Source: Zygaena filipendulae (Eukaryota > Arthropoda > Insecta > Lepidoptera > Zygaenidae). From it: 64,000 nt of DNA. The DNA is taken from the NCBI GenBank assembly GCA_907165275.2, contig OU015664.1, positions 2,628,001 to 2,692,000 of the forward strand. Direction: 5' to 3'. The position numbers and the translations under genes are program-made. Each line of letters begins with the position of its first letter. Position 1 is the first letter of the stretch. Positions 36,786 to 48,548 of this stretch are shown here, piece after piece. Below the pieces are notes generated by a model. It did no database searches. It had not been told where the DNA came from and saw nothing but the letters and a program-made list of their open reading frames with translations.

Positions 36786-37214
36786 GAAAAAAGTGTAATT
36801 GTTTAATTTTATAAAACTAATATCAGTAAAAGTAGTACAAAATGTTTATAAGAGCTTTTTACTGGTATTAAAAAAATATAAAACGTACAGTCATCTGTTA
36901 CATTTTTTAGCACAATCCATTGATAGGTATACTGAATCGTAATAAAGTTTATCAACAGCACTCTGTCAAGATGTTTATTGGTTTAAAAAAAAAACAAGTA
37001 TCAATGGCAATAATTTTTATTGTAGGTAATCAAAATACAATGTTGAAACTGTGAAAAAATACTTCATGATTATTAAAAACTTACAATAGTCAATATAGTG
37101 GCAAGTTTACATTTTTAATGACCCATAAATATTTACTTGTCATTACAAAGAATAAATAACGTTTTGTACGGACAGCATCGAAAGTTGCTGAATGTTTAGT
37201 TTGCACGTTCCTTA

Positions 37215-37406
37215 CGGCCACACTCAGTCGTTTTAATAATTACAAGGAATTTTTAAAAGAAAATTGCCGCAATCAGAGACGTTCATTAAATTTATTTAAT
37301 TTGGCATTTAAGTAAATTTAACTTAATTAATCAAATGCCAATTCTTTGATTGCGGCATTTTTGTTCTTAAAATCAAGTAATCATTAACACGACGCTAAGT
37401 GCGGCC
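37215..37406. mobile_element. GCACTCAGAG-family MITE, shortened copy
   Basis: CGGCCACACTCAGTCGTTTT at left, CGACGCTAAGTGCGGCC at right. Inner arms TGCCGCAATCAGAGACG ... TTTGATTGCGGCA. No clear target duplication. Confidence 0.72.
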
Positions 37407-40400
37407 AATAGTGCAAGGCATCTGTTACGCTACACAAGCTCGACCCCGCAAATAATTTGTAACGAATTTACCAAACAAAACCACAGCCAAAAATATTACG
37501 GTATACACATTTCGTACCGCATGATTATTATTTTAACGATAACGATGCAGCTCGTATTTGGATGATAACTCAACGAAAGAAAACCATAACCGAATTTAAC
37601 GGCTTTGTTTTGGTTAACTCGTTCCAAAATAACGCGAGATATTAAAAATATCACACTTTCTGTGTGGATTCTCATTACAATGTGAGAATTGACTTTTAGA
37701 TCGCCGATTACAAGTTGTAAAAATTATAATTATGGTTTTTGGCGCTCTATTAAACAATGTCGCACCTCTTAATGTTTCTTTAGTAATATTTGTAGAATGC
37801 CATTTTTTTTTTAATATCATATGCGGTCTCTCCACAACGTCAATTTTTCTATTATATTATAAAAAAAATTCTCATCGCATGATTGCAAATATCTACTGTA
37901 TAATATAAACAGCGGATCATATAGTTATGGGATTTCCATTCTGTATAAACGGAACCTTGATACTAAACTAATACAACAACATTTCTATTTGACCCTAATG
38001 TTTTTTTGTTTCATTGTTTAACTAATTCGTATAGGTAGGTATAACTTATACAATATAACAGTCTTATAAATCAGATTTATAGAGTCGCGCCATCTTTCCA
38101 ATTTTTCCAAATAGAAATCGTAAAATTATAAAAAGGGTTACTTTGTAATCGGTTGGCATTGCTAAGGTTACCTATTCCTCGAGTGCCAGTTGCTACCGCC
38201 ACAGCGCACCGCACAAACTTTACGGTTTACGGTTTTTACAATTTTACAGTGACAGATACATAATTTTAAGGCGTTTCCAGTCAAAAGGTTTATGTATTTT
38301 ACAAAACCAAGATGTCTGGTGGAATTCAGCGCTGTTAAAAATAGCCGACTCAAGCCTCAAAGAAAAATTATTAAAGTTTAGCTTGATTAGCGTTTTAAGA
38401 TCACTGTAACGTAAATACCAATTAAACAATTGACATATACAAACCGTTAGAAGATTTCTCATTTTAATTACAGATTTCTAACATTTTTTTCTGGATACAA
38501 GATAAATACACAAGATAAACCTTAAAATTATACTTCTACATTAATTTCACATTATTTCTATCGCGAAAACTTGGAAAGGAGTAACGTCAAAGGTCATGCA
38601 TACATATGCATAAAAGCGAACATAAACTGCATTATTCCGCCCCATTGGGCATCATCGAGGAGCATTTATATCTATATCGTACTAAGAAAATCTTCCTATA
38701 CGGACAAACGTAATACTCGGATGCATAATTCTCATTTCGGTACCTACCAGCGTAGCTACTTAGTATTCCATTGACATTACGTAAAATTCCAGTAACATTA
38801 CGTAAAATTTCAGTTAAATTACGTAAAGATCCAGCAACCTTTCGGAATGAACGTAGCGCTAATCCGAGGTCACGAGTGTGGGGTAAACCCGAACATTTCT
38901 CTACCAGTGACGTCACTCAGGCGCGCGTACGTGAACACATTGGTGGTTTTATAAAACTAGGTTTGAGGTAGTTTTGCCTTTCTATTTATTCTTAACATCT
39001 ACCTATAATTACAAAAAACAGCCGTGTTGTATCTTAAAAAACATATATTTGTACAACACCGGCGATTCCAACAGCCCCCCCTCCCCCCATTATTTTTTAA
39101 GAAGTATGTTGAACCATAAAATGGAGTAAATCTCTTTTAGCACTTTGAACAATATCGAATGTATGAAAGAGACTAAACTCTAAACTATATAGTTAAAACG
39201 CAGTATACATGTAGCAGTTAATTCTGCAGTATTTATAATTCCGAAAACAGATAACGCCGCTGTTAATATTTGCAAGCACCCCAATTACTAAGGGGGTAAC
39301 GAGCTTACCACGAGCTTACCAAACTTGTCGACGCGAAATTTTATCCCGTCTATTTCACGTTCAATGGCCAAAATTAAATGATCCGGCAGTGAAGGAAGAA
39401 ACATGGCTTTCGTACTTCATACTTGAAAATGATTTAACGTTTACTGTGATCGGGATAGTAGAACGAGTTTAGTAAATCGAACTCAAAATTCAAAGAGAAA
39501 AGGTCGAGTTTTTTAATTGTAAGTTTGCCGTGCGTACATTGGAAACTCGACCTTATTTCATTTGAACTGTGTTGTTTTTGGTTTTTGGGTTGTCTGTATC
39601 AAGAGCGGTTTCCGTGGTTGTCTTCGATCACTTCGACATTCGATAGTCATTGCAAGAAACACAGAATCTGCATTTAACTCGCCAATATTTTTCGATTGAT
39701 TTTGATCGCAGATCTGGATTGTGGATAACTTTCGATAATCCCGATTGCGGATGGGGATTTACATTGATCGTGGAATGGATGTTGATTGGGCATACAAAAT
39801 ATTATGTCACTGCCTCTGTTAACACACAATAAGCGACACAAAAAATAACTAAAAAAATTACGGAACCCAACGGCATGTGAAAAAGCGATTTCGAGACGAT
39901 AAGTTTGGTGATATTATTTAAAATAAGTATTGATTAGTAACGAATGGTAACATAATATTAAATCGGAGTCGTCTTTATGGCTATTAATAATAATAAAATC
40001 ACGATTAAATTCAATAAAGAAACCATTGATAAAATAAAATGGTTAGAAAATAGATATTATAAGATTAGGTATATCATTTATTTCTGCATAAATAAACGCA
40101 GTGACTTAATTAAACTTAACTAAAAAACAAATACCAATATTACAAAATGCTAAACTAATAGATAGATCTGTAGTGCCGTACCGTACCAGATATTTATGGT
40201 ATAATAGATCTATCACCGTTTGATGTTACTTATAACTACAGTCAGCAAAAAGTGAGCTAGCTAGCAAAAGTTTTTTTTTAATGATTTAGTTATGCTATAG
40301 AACTCATACGTACATTTTAGGTAAAAACATTTTGGGACACATAGAGCAGTACCCGTCACGCCACTGACAATACCTCTTCTTTGGAGGGAGTTTAAAAATT

Positions 40401-40876
40401 CTTAGCTCTGATCGCAACAGCTTTTCGTAATTTAAATACATAATAAATTATAAAATATCAATTGATCACTTACATCAACAATATTTCACGAGTAATAGCT
40501 TCTTATTCTAGATATTCTTTTAAAACTTTATATTTTCTTAATTTTTTTTTTGTTTCTTTCATATTATACTTAATTTTAGATATAAAGATCTCTTTTAGAT
40601 TACAATTTTCTTGTATTATCATAATAGTAAGGAAAAGTGTTGAAAATTCGATTCATTAAAATCAACATAACACATACATTGACTCCATGAAACATATTAT
40701 ATGAGCTTAAAAATAACCGTGACGAGACAATAACAAGTGATATATAATTATCACAGATAAGCACGGTAAAAAAAAATTTATTAATTAATTAAAAAAACTC
40801 GGTCAAAATACTCCTATGATTCTGGTGCCCTTAATGCTAAAATTAAACGCTAAGATGAGGCTACCTGTCATTGACT
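37407..40876. other. Intergenic, no gene seen
   Basis: Holds the 21-bp repeat at 38774, a C-rich run at 39075-39090 (CAGCCCCCCCTCCCCCCATT) and a small inverted pair GGTCGAG / CTCGACC (39502-39554). No transposon ends with target duplications were found. Confidence 0.5.
38774..38840. repeat. 21-bp imperfect repeat (ATTACGTAAAATTCCAGT)
   Basis: Three units starting at about 38775, 38796 and 38817, each with ATTACGTAA. On the minus strand they would read as heptads ILRNVTG/ILRNVNG in a 94-codon open frame with no recognised family. The significance is unknown. Confidence 0.6.
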
Positions 40877-41071
40877 TATGCCCGCTTTCACCAACATCCC
40901 CTATACTACCACCTAAGTGTGGGAGCTTTACTAAACCAGCCCCCAAATTACCTAAATTTATGGGAACTTTTAACGCTTAGGTAACAGTGAAACCGAACCA
41001 ATCTTCTAACGGTCACCTAACCACATTTAGGGGTTCCCGTAAATTTATGAGATATCGGTGAAAACAGGCAC
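40877..41071. mobile_element. MITE with TGCC(C/T)G(C/T)TTTCACC ends
   Basis: Left TGCCCGCTTTCACCAACATC, right (inverted) TGCCTGTTTTCACCGATATC. The inner arms are also related (GGGAACTTTTAACGC / GGGGTTCCCGTAAATTTA). About 195 bp. Confidence 0.7.
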
Positions 41072-42011
41072 TAGCCTCTCAATGTTAGGATCCAAATCAC
41101 ATATCAAATAATATTAGTTATAACATTGCGACGGAGTTCTCAAACAAACAACAATACGTATTTACTAAGGCATGCAGATCCAAATCGATAGCATCGGCCC
41201 TTAGGTTGTCATAGAATAAACTACATAATAATACGATATCAATGCAAAAAATAGGATCAATCATCTTTTTTCGTATATACCTATACAAACATTATAAAAA
41301 TTATAAACTTGAGAGTATTTTTTTTAAGAATTAAAATACATTTTTTAAAGTAGTTAAGTTCATAACTTCTAACGGAATAAAAGTCGTCAAATACCGATTC
41401 ATAGCTTTTAGCACCAGAGAGTTTAAACTGCAAGTTTTTCCATACTGAGTTAAAATATTACTGAGTACGAAGTTACTTCTCTTTCCCACTCATTTCAAAG
41501 CAATATCATAGACGTGAGATAGAAACAGCCATCATAGACTATTTAGCACCGTTAGTTCCACAAAAACAATTCGATAATGACACGCGTCGTGTGAAAACTC
41601 TTGCTTACTTTATTTCATTCTAAAGGTGTTTTGGAATCAACCGCAAAAATATCGTTTTGGTATATTAGATTAAAATTTCTCCCGCACTAGCATTTTTTAT
41701 ATCACTAAACTATGAACTGTATTGCAATAACTCTTAAGTACATAATCCAACGCACATTAAGTTCGCAAGCACGCTCGATGAGACCACGTGGGATTTTGTA
41801 CTTAAATAAAATGCAATACAGTTTATTCAGTGACATCTACCAATTTCCTGATCTGTGCTAATTCATAGCTATTTTTGTATCTATACATAATATTTATATC
41901 TAACGATTTAGATGTTTTTTTTTACTATTTCGTGAATATTTTACTATCCAAGAGCTAATAATGACATAGGTGCGGCTGCGACTGCCGTCTGCCGGACACA
42001 TTTGCCTAGAT

Positions 42012-42393
42012 CAGTGGTTCCCAAAAATGACTGGATCGCGACCCACCTAACAAAAACTTCTAAACTCGGGATCGCATCATCATTCTTATCATCAATCATA
42101 TCAATCATCAATCAATTCATATCAATTTCATCATCAACTACAGTTGTAGTTAATTTTAATTTCAATGAGTTTGATACATGATCCATTTATTTTTGCATTT
42201 TCGGTTTTCAGGGCTCACCTAATACTACTCACTCGGGACTCGGGACTAAAGAGGGGCAATCGACCCGTTGCTTGGGATTAAACCTGATAAAACCCCCGAA
42301 AATGGCAGGCTATGGGCACCGGGTTGATTGCCCATCTTTACTCAGGAGTCAGGACCCATTGGCGGGTCGCGACCCATACTTTGGGAACCACTG
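42012..42393. mobile_element. Non-autonomous hAT-type element with 8-bp target duplication
   Basis: Terminal inverted repeats begin CAGTGGTTCCCAAA and contain a shared (G/A)TCGCGACCC segment. Perfect 8-bp duplications GCCTAGAT lie at 42004-42011 and 42394-42401. Both features are diagnostic of hAT transposons. At 382 bp it cannot encode a transposase. It sits 14 bp past the zinc-finger stop codon, so in the 3' UTR. Confidence 0.88.
42186..42191 (-). terminator. AATAAA, candidate poly(A) signal of the zinc-finger gene
   Basis: The first AATAAA on the minus strand after the stop codon lies about 225 nt downstream, inside the hAT-type MITE at 42012-42393. If used, the transposon would supply the transcript's 3' end. 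Another AATAAA at 41822-41827 lies beyond the element. Confidence 0.35.
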
Positions 42394-42415
42394 GCCTAGA
42401 TTAACCAATATGTCG

Positions 42416-45400
42416 TTAGGCATTTCCTCCGCCGTGTCCGGTGCCGCGGCCCACGCCGGAAGTGGAAGGCGCGTCCCGGTCCACCTGCACGCTTAGGGAT
42501 GCTTTGGCAAAGTTGCTCACCAGCTCGTCGAACCCGCTGTCCGGCTTGGTGCCGTAGAACGCGTCGGCGAGCTCCACGCGCAACGAGGACATCAGCGTCT
42601 CCAACGTGTGCACCGCCGAGTGCTCCTTCAGGCTCTCCTTCGAGTAGAAGAATTGCGAGCATTCCGAGCATCTGTGGATGAGAAAATGAAACCAATGTGA
42701 CTGTGAGTGTGACACACGGAACAGATAGAAAGGACATCATAAACATAAAGAAATGTATTAAACACTTTATGGTTATGTTTTTTATTAGTCACCGTTTTCA
42801 AAATTCACAGTTTTGGGAATATTGCTTGCTTGCCTCTAAGCTTATAACTCTACATACCCTAACTCTACAAGGCCTAACTTCTCAAACTCTACACCTTAGC
42901 AAGAATATGTGGCTTGGCCTCACTTTACATGAAAATGTTTTTGGTGGGATTTCATTTCTTTTTGTAAGACAAAAATGCGGACCCCTAGTTTAAGGGGTTG
43001 GGGGATAATATTTACAAGTTTTATAATTTTTTTGTTGTTTGTGTACTAATACTAGCTTACATACCAAATTTCAGCTTTCTAGGACATTAGGAAATACCCT
43101 AAGAATTTTGATGATCATCAGTGAGTCAGTGACAAAATCAGAGTTTTTTAGGTATCAATATATAATAAATGTTGCATAACGAATATAATAAAACTTTTTT
43201 AGAGATATGCATTTTTTTTTCTTTTGAATTGATTTTTCGCGAAGTGACAGTTTTAAGGCTTGGAGAGACAGATGATGTGATCATATTTTCTTTGAATTGA
43301 CTGAAAACTAGAAAGTAGCTTGTTCAGAATCGTTGTCAGAATTGTTTTCTTTGAGACCAATAAAAACCACTACGTTTTAAAAGAGTGAGAAAATCTAACG
43401 TCATTACTGTCATTGCAAGGGTCGAAAATTCACGCGGGTGAAACCGCGGGCACCAGCTAGTGTTTAATAAGTTCGCTATTGACAACATATCCCGAGAATT
43501 TTGTTTATCTAGTATAATTCAAACCCAAGTTATAAGGGTTAAAAAAACGACGAAGCACTTCTAGAAAAGGTAGGTAGGTAGTGCCTCCGCTTCGCTTGGC
43601 TCGTCTTGGCGGGGGCACTACCGTGCCCCCAGATTCGATTTTTTTGCTACGGGTGGTGGCGTACGTGCCAAATATTGTATTATAAATAATTTAGACATGG
43701 CATGTATGATTTAACATGGCATGTGATTGTGACATGTAAAAATGAAAAAATATAACCTATATTAAAACATGGTACGATTGATTCGGAAGTCGATTCTGAA
43801 CAAGCTACTTTCTAGTTTCAGTCAATTCATTAACACATTGTAGTGTAATGGAAAAAACTTACTTTATTGCAATTTTGTCTAAATGCGTGCGCTCGTGGGC
43901 GCGGAGGTCGCTTTTGTGCGTAAACACAGTGCCGCAGGGGAGGCAATGGTAACGACCCTTCACTTTTTGTTTGTGCGTGCGAGAATGTTCATCCAAATGC
44001 GATTTCTTCGAGAACCTAGAAGTAAAGAAATGCGAGATAAGTATGTACACGTTTTCGGATCGGTGAGAAAACCTTTCCCAGGGGCCAGGGCATCCTCCTC
44101 ATTTTATAGTGGCGCGATAAACGCCATCAACAAAAAAAAGAGCTAGTGACAACCCAAAAAAGAACTGTATTGGTACAAATTGAATTGATTAAAGGTGGTG
44201 AAACCACAGGGAACAGCTAGTTGCATAGAACTGTCACCATAGATATCCCCCTTAAATGGCGCACTTAGCTCTCTATGTATTTTTGTTCTTCCATAGGTTG
44301 TCTGGAAGAGTACGCAACTATGCAATAAGACCGCCATTTGTATTTTCCTTTTTTTGTGTTTTAATATTGTTCTTTTATGTGCAATAAAGATTAAATAAAT
44401 AAATAGTTACCTTTCATGGCAGATGGTGCATTGATACTGCTTATGATAATTCTTGTGCACTAAATATCTGTGGCTGACCAGCCTGCTGTGCTTGTCGAAC
44501 TTCATATTACAGTGGTCACATATGAACAAGTTCTCCCTGGTGTGAGTCAGCTCGTGGACTTTGAGCTCATCTGGAATATGAACAAAAAAAAGGAGGAACT
44601 AACAATGCAGCTTCCATCATCCAACCTTACAACATAATAACATAAGATTGACTTGAAAATAATTACCTTTTGTTTTAAAATATTGTGGGCATACTGAACA
44701 ATGATTGCCTCTGGCAATTCTGCCTTGTAACAGTAAATATGTTTGCCGTGCATGCTTTTTGTAAACTGACATATGTTTTGAAATTGCATGCCTATACTTA
44801 TGCCTAGCTAAAATTTCCGGAGTGGCAAATGATTGTGAACACAAGTCACAATTGTAATCTGCTGTTTCATTGTGACTGAACCTATGTAGGCGCAGAGTAC
44901 TAGCTGCATGAAATGTCTTGCCACATATGTGACATGTATGACGGTTTAGCAGTTTTTCCTCTACTTCATGTTCAAGTATGATATGCCTGTCTAAGTGGAT
45001 TTGTGATTGAAACATATTAGGGCACCATGAACATTTTATCAACACTCCAACTAGTGGATTTTCTCTGTCATATACATGAATAGCAATGTGGCTTAAGTAT
45101 TTCTTGTGTGTTGAGAATTTTCTTTGACATAAATTGCACTTCTGGCTGCTCTCAGCAACTGTTTGGCTGCTTTCAGCAACTATTTGGCTGCTTCCAACAA
45201 TTGTTTGGCTGCTTCCAGCAATTGATTGGCAGCTTCCAGCCATTGTTTTGCTACTTCCAGCTAATATTTGGCTGCTTCCAGCAATTGTTTGACTGCTTCG
45301 AGCCATTGTTTGACTGCTTCCAGCAATTGATCGGCAGCTTTCAGCCATTGTTTTGCTACTTCCAGCTAATATTTGGCTGCTTCCAGCAATTGTTTGACTG

Positions 45401-45570
45401 CTTTGAGCCATTGTTTGACTGCTTCCAGCAATTGATTGGCTGCTTCTAGAAATTATTTGGCTGCTTCCAGGATCTATTTCACTGATTATTAGATCTGTTT
45501 GGAGGCTAAAGTCTTCACTAATATTTTTGGGAACTCCAAATGCTGGTATTAGTTCTTGTGAAGTATCCAT
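42416..45570 (-). CDS. C2H2 zinc-finger protein, nine fingers, 490 aa, four coding exons
   Basis: Complete gene; likely a nuclear nucleic-acid-binding transcription factor. Coding exons (minus): 45570-44667, 44570-44411, 44015-43863, 42671-42416, total 1473 nt ending TAA. All junctions keep phase and have GT/AG ends (donors GTAATT, GTAACT, GTAAGT). Residues 36-143 are Ser-rich heptad repeats. Nine fingers follow at residues 145-165, 180-201, 213-233, 241-261, 291-311, 319-340, 349-369, 379-399 and 407-427, each C-X2-C-X12-H-X3/4-H. Fingers 5, 7 and 9 have their first Cys pair in one exon and His pair in the next, or straddle the junction, which confirms the splicing. The tail (428-490) has an acidic/hydrophobic stretch and a Gly-rich end (GVGRGTGHGGGNA). 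The start is the first in-frame ATG (AAAATGG) in an exon opening at 45654; no ZAD or other N-terminal domain was recognised. DNA target unknown. Confidence 0.9.
43294..43828. mobile_element. Element with 39-bp inverted repeats in the zinc-finger intron
   Basis: Arms 43294-43332 and 43790-43828 are almost perfect inverted copies (GAATTGACTGAAAACTAGAA, then AGTAGCTTGTTCAGAATCG). A Helitron 3' end (43421-43460) lies inside. A related right-hand part occurs at 17625-17756, so this is a dispersed family, probably a MITE. Confidence 0.65.
43421..43460 (+). mobile_element. Helitron 3' end in the last zinc-finger intron
   Basis: TTCACGCGGGTGAAACCGCG GGCACCAGCTAG followed by T; nested in the element 43294-43828. 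Confidence 0.65.
44192..44220 (+). mobile_element. Helitron 3' end in a zinc-finger intron
   Basis: AGGTGGTGAAACCACAGGGA ACAGCTAG followed by T; the stem GGTG/CACC is weakened. Confidence 0.5.
45142..45465 (-). repeat. 21-bp coding repeat, Ser-Ser-Gln heptads in the zinc-finger protein
   Basis: Fifteen complete heptads plus SSQ, consensus S-S-Q-T-I/M-A-G/E, fill residues 36-143. Five-unit blocks repeat at a higher order: residues 50-84 (SSQTMAQ...SCRSIAG) and 85-119 (SSQTMAR...SCQSIAG) are nearly the same 35 residues, i.e. a 105-bp duplication. All units keep the reading frame. The tract is low-complexity, probably disordered, and rich in phosphorylatable Ser/Thr. No known domain was recognised. 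Confidence 0.9.
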
Positions 45571-46429
45571 TTTATCAGTCTTCTTCTTAGCAGTGTATAA
45601 AAGTTTTACTATCCAGTTAAAAATTATACTAACTGGCAGATATTTTTTGTTCACCTAAAATAAAAAATTAAATATGATACCTACAGAGACAAATGCAATC
45701 ACAAGTGTGGTACTTAAAATGGTCAGATCATATAAACTTCAGACTGGTATGGTAAAAAATAATTCTATTTGGTTAAAGTAGGTAGGTACGTACCTACTTA
45801 AAAAAGGTAGCTTTTAGTGTCTGTTTGTTTAATAAAAATTACATAATAGATTATAAATAAGTATGTGAAAAAATCAATCTAATCATTTACTTAATTAATT
45901 ACACTTTATCAGTCATGAATTTGTCAATTTTGTAGTGACATTTCATAAAGATTTCAGTCTTCTCACAAATTCATGATTATGTTATATTTTTGAAACCATC
46001 TGGGATTTTACTGTAGATAATTATTTCTCTGTAGTATGGACCTTTATAAATCTAATTTTTAATCTCTTACAATTTAAGACAATTTACTATAAAAATGTAG
46101 GTAGGTACATACAATTTATCACAATAATCATCAATAAACACCGTAATTTCTAATATCAGAGGTTAGAAGATAAAATACCATGCGAGGTAAAAAAAATCCA
46201 AATAATAGGCTAAGCTGCTAACATTCTCCAAAGTAGGTAGGTACTAGGTAGGATACCTAATAGATATAGCAACTTACTGGTTATACTCTTTGGATATTAT
46301 AGCGTTTTAGTCGAGATATCACGTTACTGGATCGTAAATGGCACAAAAAAACAATACATAATATAACTTTTCTCTGAGCAATTTAAATTGACAAAAATAT
46401 CATTGATAAAAATAAAGTTGAATGCTAAC

Positions 46430-46600
46430 CTTCTTCGTGGCAGACGGCAGACTCGTTCAATTTTAAATAGACACTGAATTTTAATATAATCATAAATCTC
46501 TTCGTTTGCCACGCTACCCACAAACGGGGTCCCAGTCACAAATTTAACAAATTTCCTTTTATGTCGACCAAACACGAATCCATAAAGGTCTCAGACCTCA
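46430..46600 (-). other. Possible non-coding 5' exon of the zinc-finger gene
   Basis: A minus-strand donor GAAGAAG|GTTAGC at 46429/46430 could join the acceptor TTTTAG|GTGAAC at 45654/45655. In the phase that would join to the main exon, a TGA lies 9 codons before the donor with no ATG after it, so the exon would be untranslated. An ATG near 46580 opens a 15-codon frame that could be a short upstream ORF. The 5' limit is not defined. Confidence 0.4.
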
Positions 46601-46721
46601 GTCATAAATAAACTAGACATATGGACCTCAGTAATCAGTCCAAAGAGTAAAATAAACATGATCAGTCCCACGACTCACACCCTCAGCTCACACCACACTC
46701 ACACCAACTCACACCACAAAC

Positions 46722-46744
46722 CAGAGAGAAGGTAATCACTACGT
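46722..46744 (+). repeat. Orphan 20-mer, copy 1 (GAAGGTAATCACTACG)
   Basis: One of five copies of AGAGAGAAGGTAATCACTA in 46.7-53.9 kb, lying upstream of the possible zinc-finger 5' exon. The other copies are at 47436-47458, 51783-51802 and 52068-52087 (reverse) and 53910-53932 (forward). The flanking sequence differs at each. Confidence 0.7.
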
Positions 46745-46925
46745 TCCACAAACTAACTAACTACACTTGATTCACACCCAGATTAACTAGACTAGTGATG
46801 CGACTCGAGCCGTTTTTTACTTGAGTGACTCGAGTAAATTTGTCAAATCGTATTCGAGTGAAAATAAGTTTTCAACTCGGTGCGCCGAGTAGATTCGGTA
46901 AGCGCTACGCTACATGTCACTACGT

Positions 46926-46941
46926 CAGGGGCGGATCCAGG
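46926..46941. mobile_element. Left terminal repeat of the older hAT-like copy
   Basis: CAGGGGCGGATCCAGG, cut off from the rest of its element (which resumes at 51180) by the insertion of the 4.2-kb younger copy. The last 8 bp are the target duplication. Confidence 0.8.
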
Positions 46942-47461
46942 CAGGGGCGGATCCAGGGGGGGGCACTGGGGGCAATTGCCCCCCTGAAGACCTAAATAGG
47001 TACCTACTTTAATTAGACCTTAGAAAAATCTTCGCAAGGTTGTGGCTTTTCAGAAAAGTTTCATCGTAATTTGAATAGAAATATACGAATGAACCTGAAT
47101 GAACGAACAAATATTCATTTTTAAAACTCTATAAATTATTAGTTCGTAACGAACCCCTATGGAAGTTTGTATCTATTATTGTAAAACAAACACAAATTCT
47201 GTCAATTCTTTCTCGTTAAAACAAATTTTCTGTTTTGAAACTACGTGCCGTATGGTATATTTCTCATTTAAAAGGAGAAGTTTCTGTGTTTGGCTGTATA
47301 TATGTTTTTACAATTATCCTTATATATGTAGTTTCTCTATCCCTTTTCTTTAACTTCATCCAACATCCTTGAGACTTGGAAGTAAGCTATTGTGATTTCA
47401 CTTCCCAAAACTAGTTGGTACCTAACTCTTCTACCACGTAGTGATTACCTCCTCTCTGTCT

Positions 47462-47500
47462 TCTACTACTTACTACTACTACTACTACTTCTACTACTTT
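47462..47500. repeat. (TAC/TTC)n microsatellite
   Basis: CTACTACTTACTACTACTACT and on. A long open frame through it encodes mostly Tyr/Phe and is an artefact of composition. Confidence 0.85.
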
Positions 47501-48548
47501 ATTTATATTATGTTATATGTAACTGACGAACTAAATGGAATTAATAGAATTTCGATTTTTATTCCCCGTCATATTGTACCTCTGTGCTCAAAAAATAGTC
47601 GGCGACTTTTATCACGTGCGGTGCGCGATGAATTCGGATTTGGAAAAAATTTTGGGCAAATTTTCAAAATTTATCAAATTTTTCTTCTGTTGACTGTAAA
47701 TTTTAAAATCTTCTATGGTCAAAAACATCTTTTTGTTTCAATAGTACCTATTTTTCCGTATCTCGTCATATGGACGAAAATTATTCAGTTCTCTGAGTTT
47801 TCTGCGTTATTTCCCAAATTTTCTCCTCATTTTACTAATCCAAGGAGTAACCTTCTCCTTTTTGTTTACGCCGATGTGTGCTGTATGAATCTGACAGAAG
47901 AGTAATTGAAATTGAAAATTGAAATTGAAAAAATTTTATTTGACACAACACAAAGATTTACAGCATACGTACACAACAACTAGACATAGTAACGCGATAA
48001 GTTGGAGCGGCTGCAAAATGTGTGTGCTTTACATATTCGCCAGGCGCACTACACATATTCTTTGTACCATCTTTAAAGTGCTGAGGGATCCCAAATCACC
48101 GACTTACTTCAAAGAAAGTTTCAGATTGCTTTATGTCGGTCGTGAAGCTACGTCAGGTAGTTAGGTAGTTCTTTGTTCTTTTGATCACGAAACACGTTTT
48201 TATCACATCACATGTGCACCTCTGGGCTCTGATGGTATTTTTTCTCAGTTTAGTAAAAAAATCGCTATTAACCATAACACTTCCCATTATTTTCCTATCA
48301 CTTTATAGATACAAACCTACAAAATTTTAATTTAAAGTTGTTAATTCAGGTCAGATTCGCTGGAACGTAAATTTTTCATTTTTTACTTTTATCTGTTGTA
48401 GCTTCCATGTAGATGATTTTATGCATGAAAGTACAAGTTGAAAATAATGAAATACTAAAAAAACATTGATTTTACAGAGAATCGTACTCAAAAACCGCTA
48501 TACCTACCTAAGCTCTATCGTTTTCGACACCACATTTTTTTTAAATAT

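Noticed and set aside
42396..42746. Minus-strand 116-codon frame overlapping the last zinc-finger exon
   Set aside because: Different frame from the spliced, finger-containing reading. Its Arg/Ala-rich content reflects the GC-rich exon.
45108..45449. Plus-strand frame rich in GCFQQLF repeats
   Set aside because: It is the antisense shadow of the Ser-Ser-Gln heptads in the zinc-finger exon.
47441..47905. 154-codon plus-strand open frame
   Set aside because: It opens in a TAC/TTC microsatellite giving poly-Tyr/Phe and continues in AT-rich DNA with no domain.
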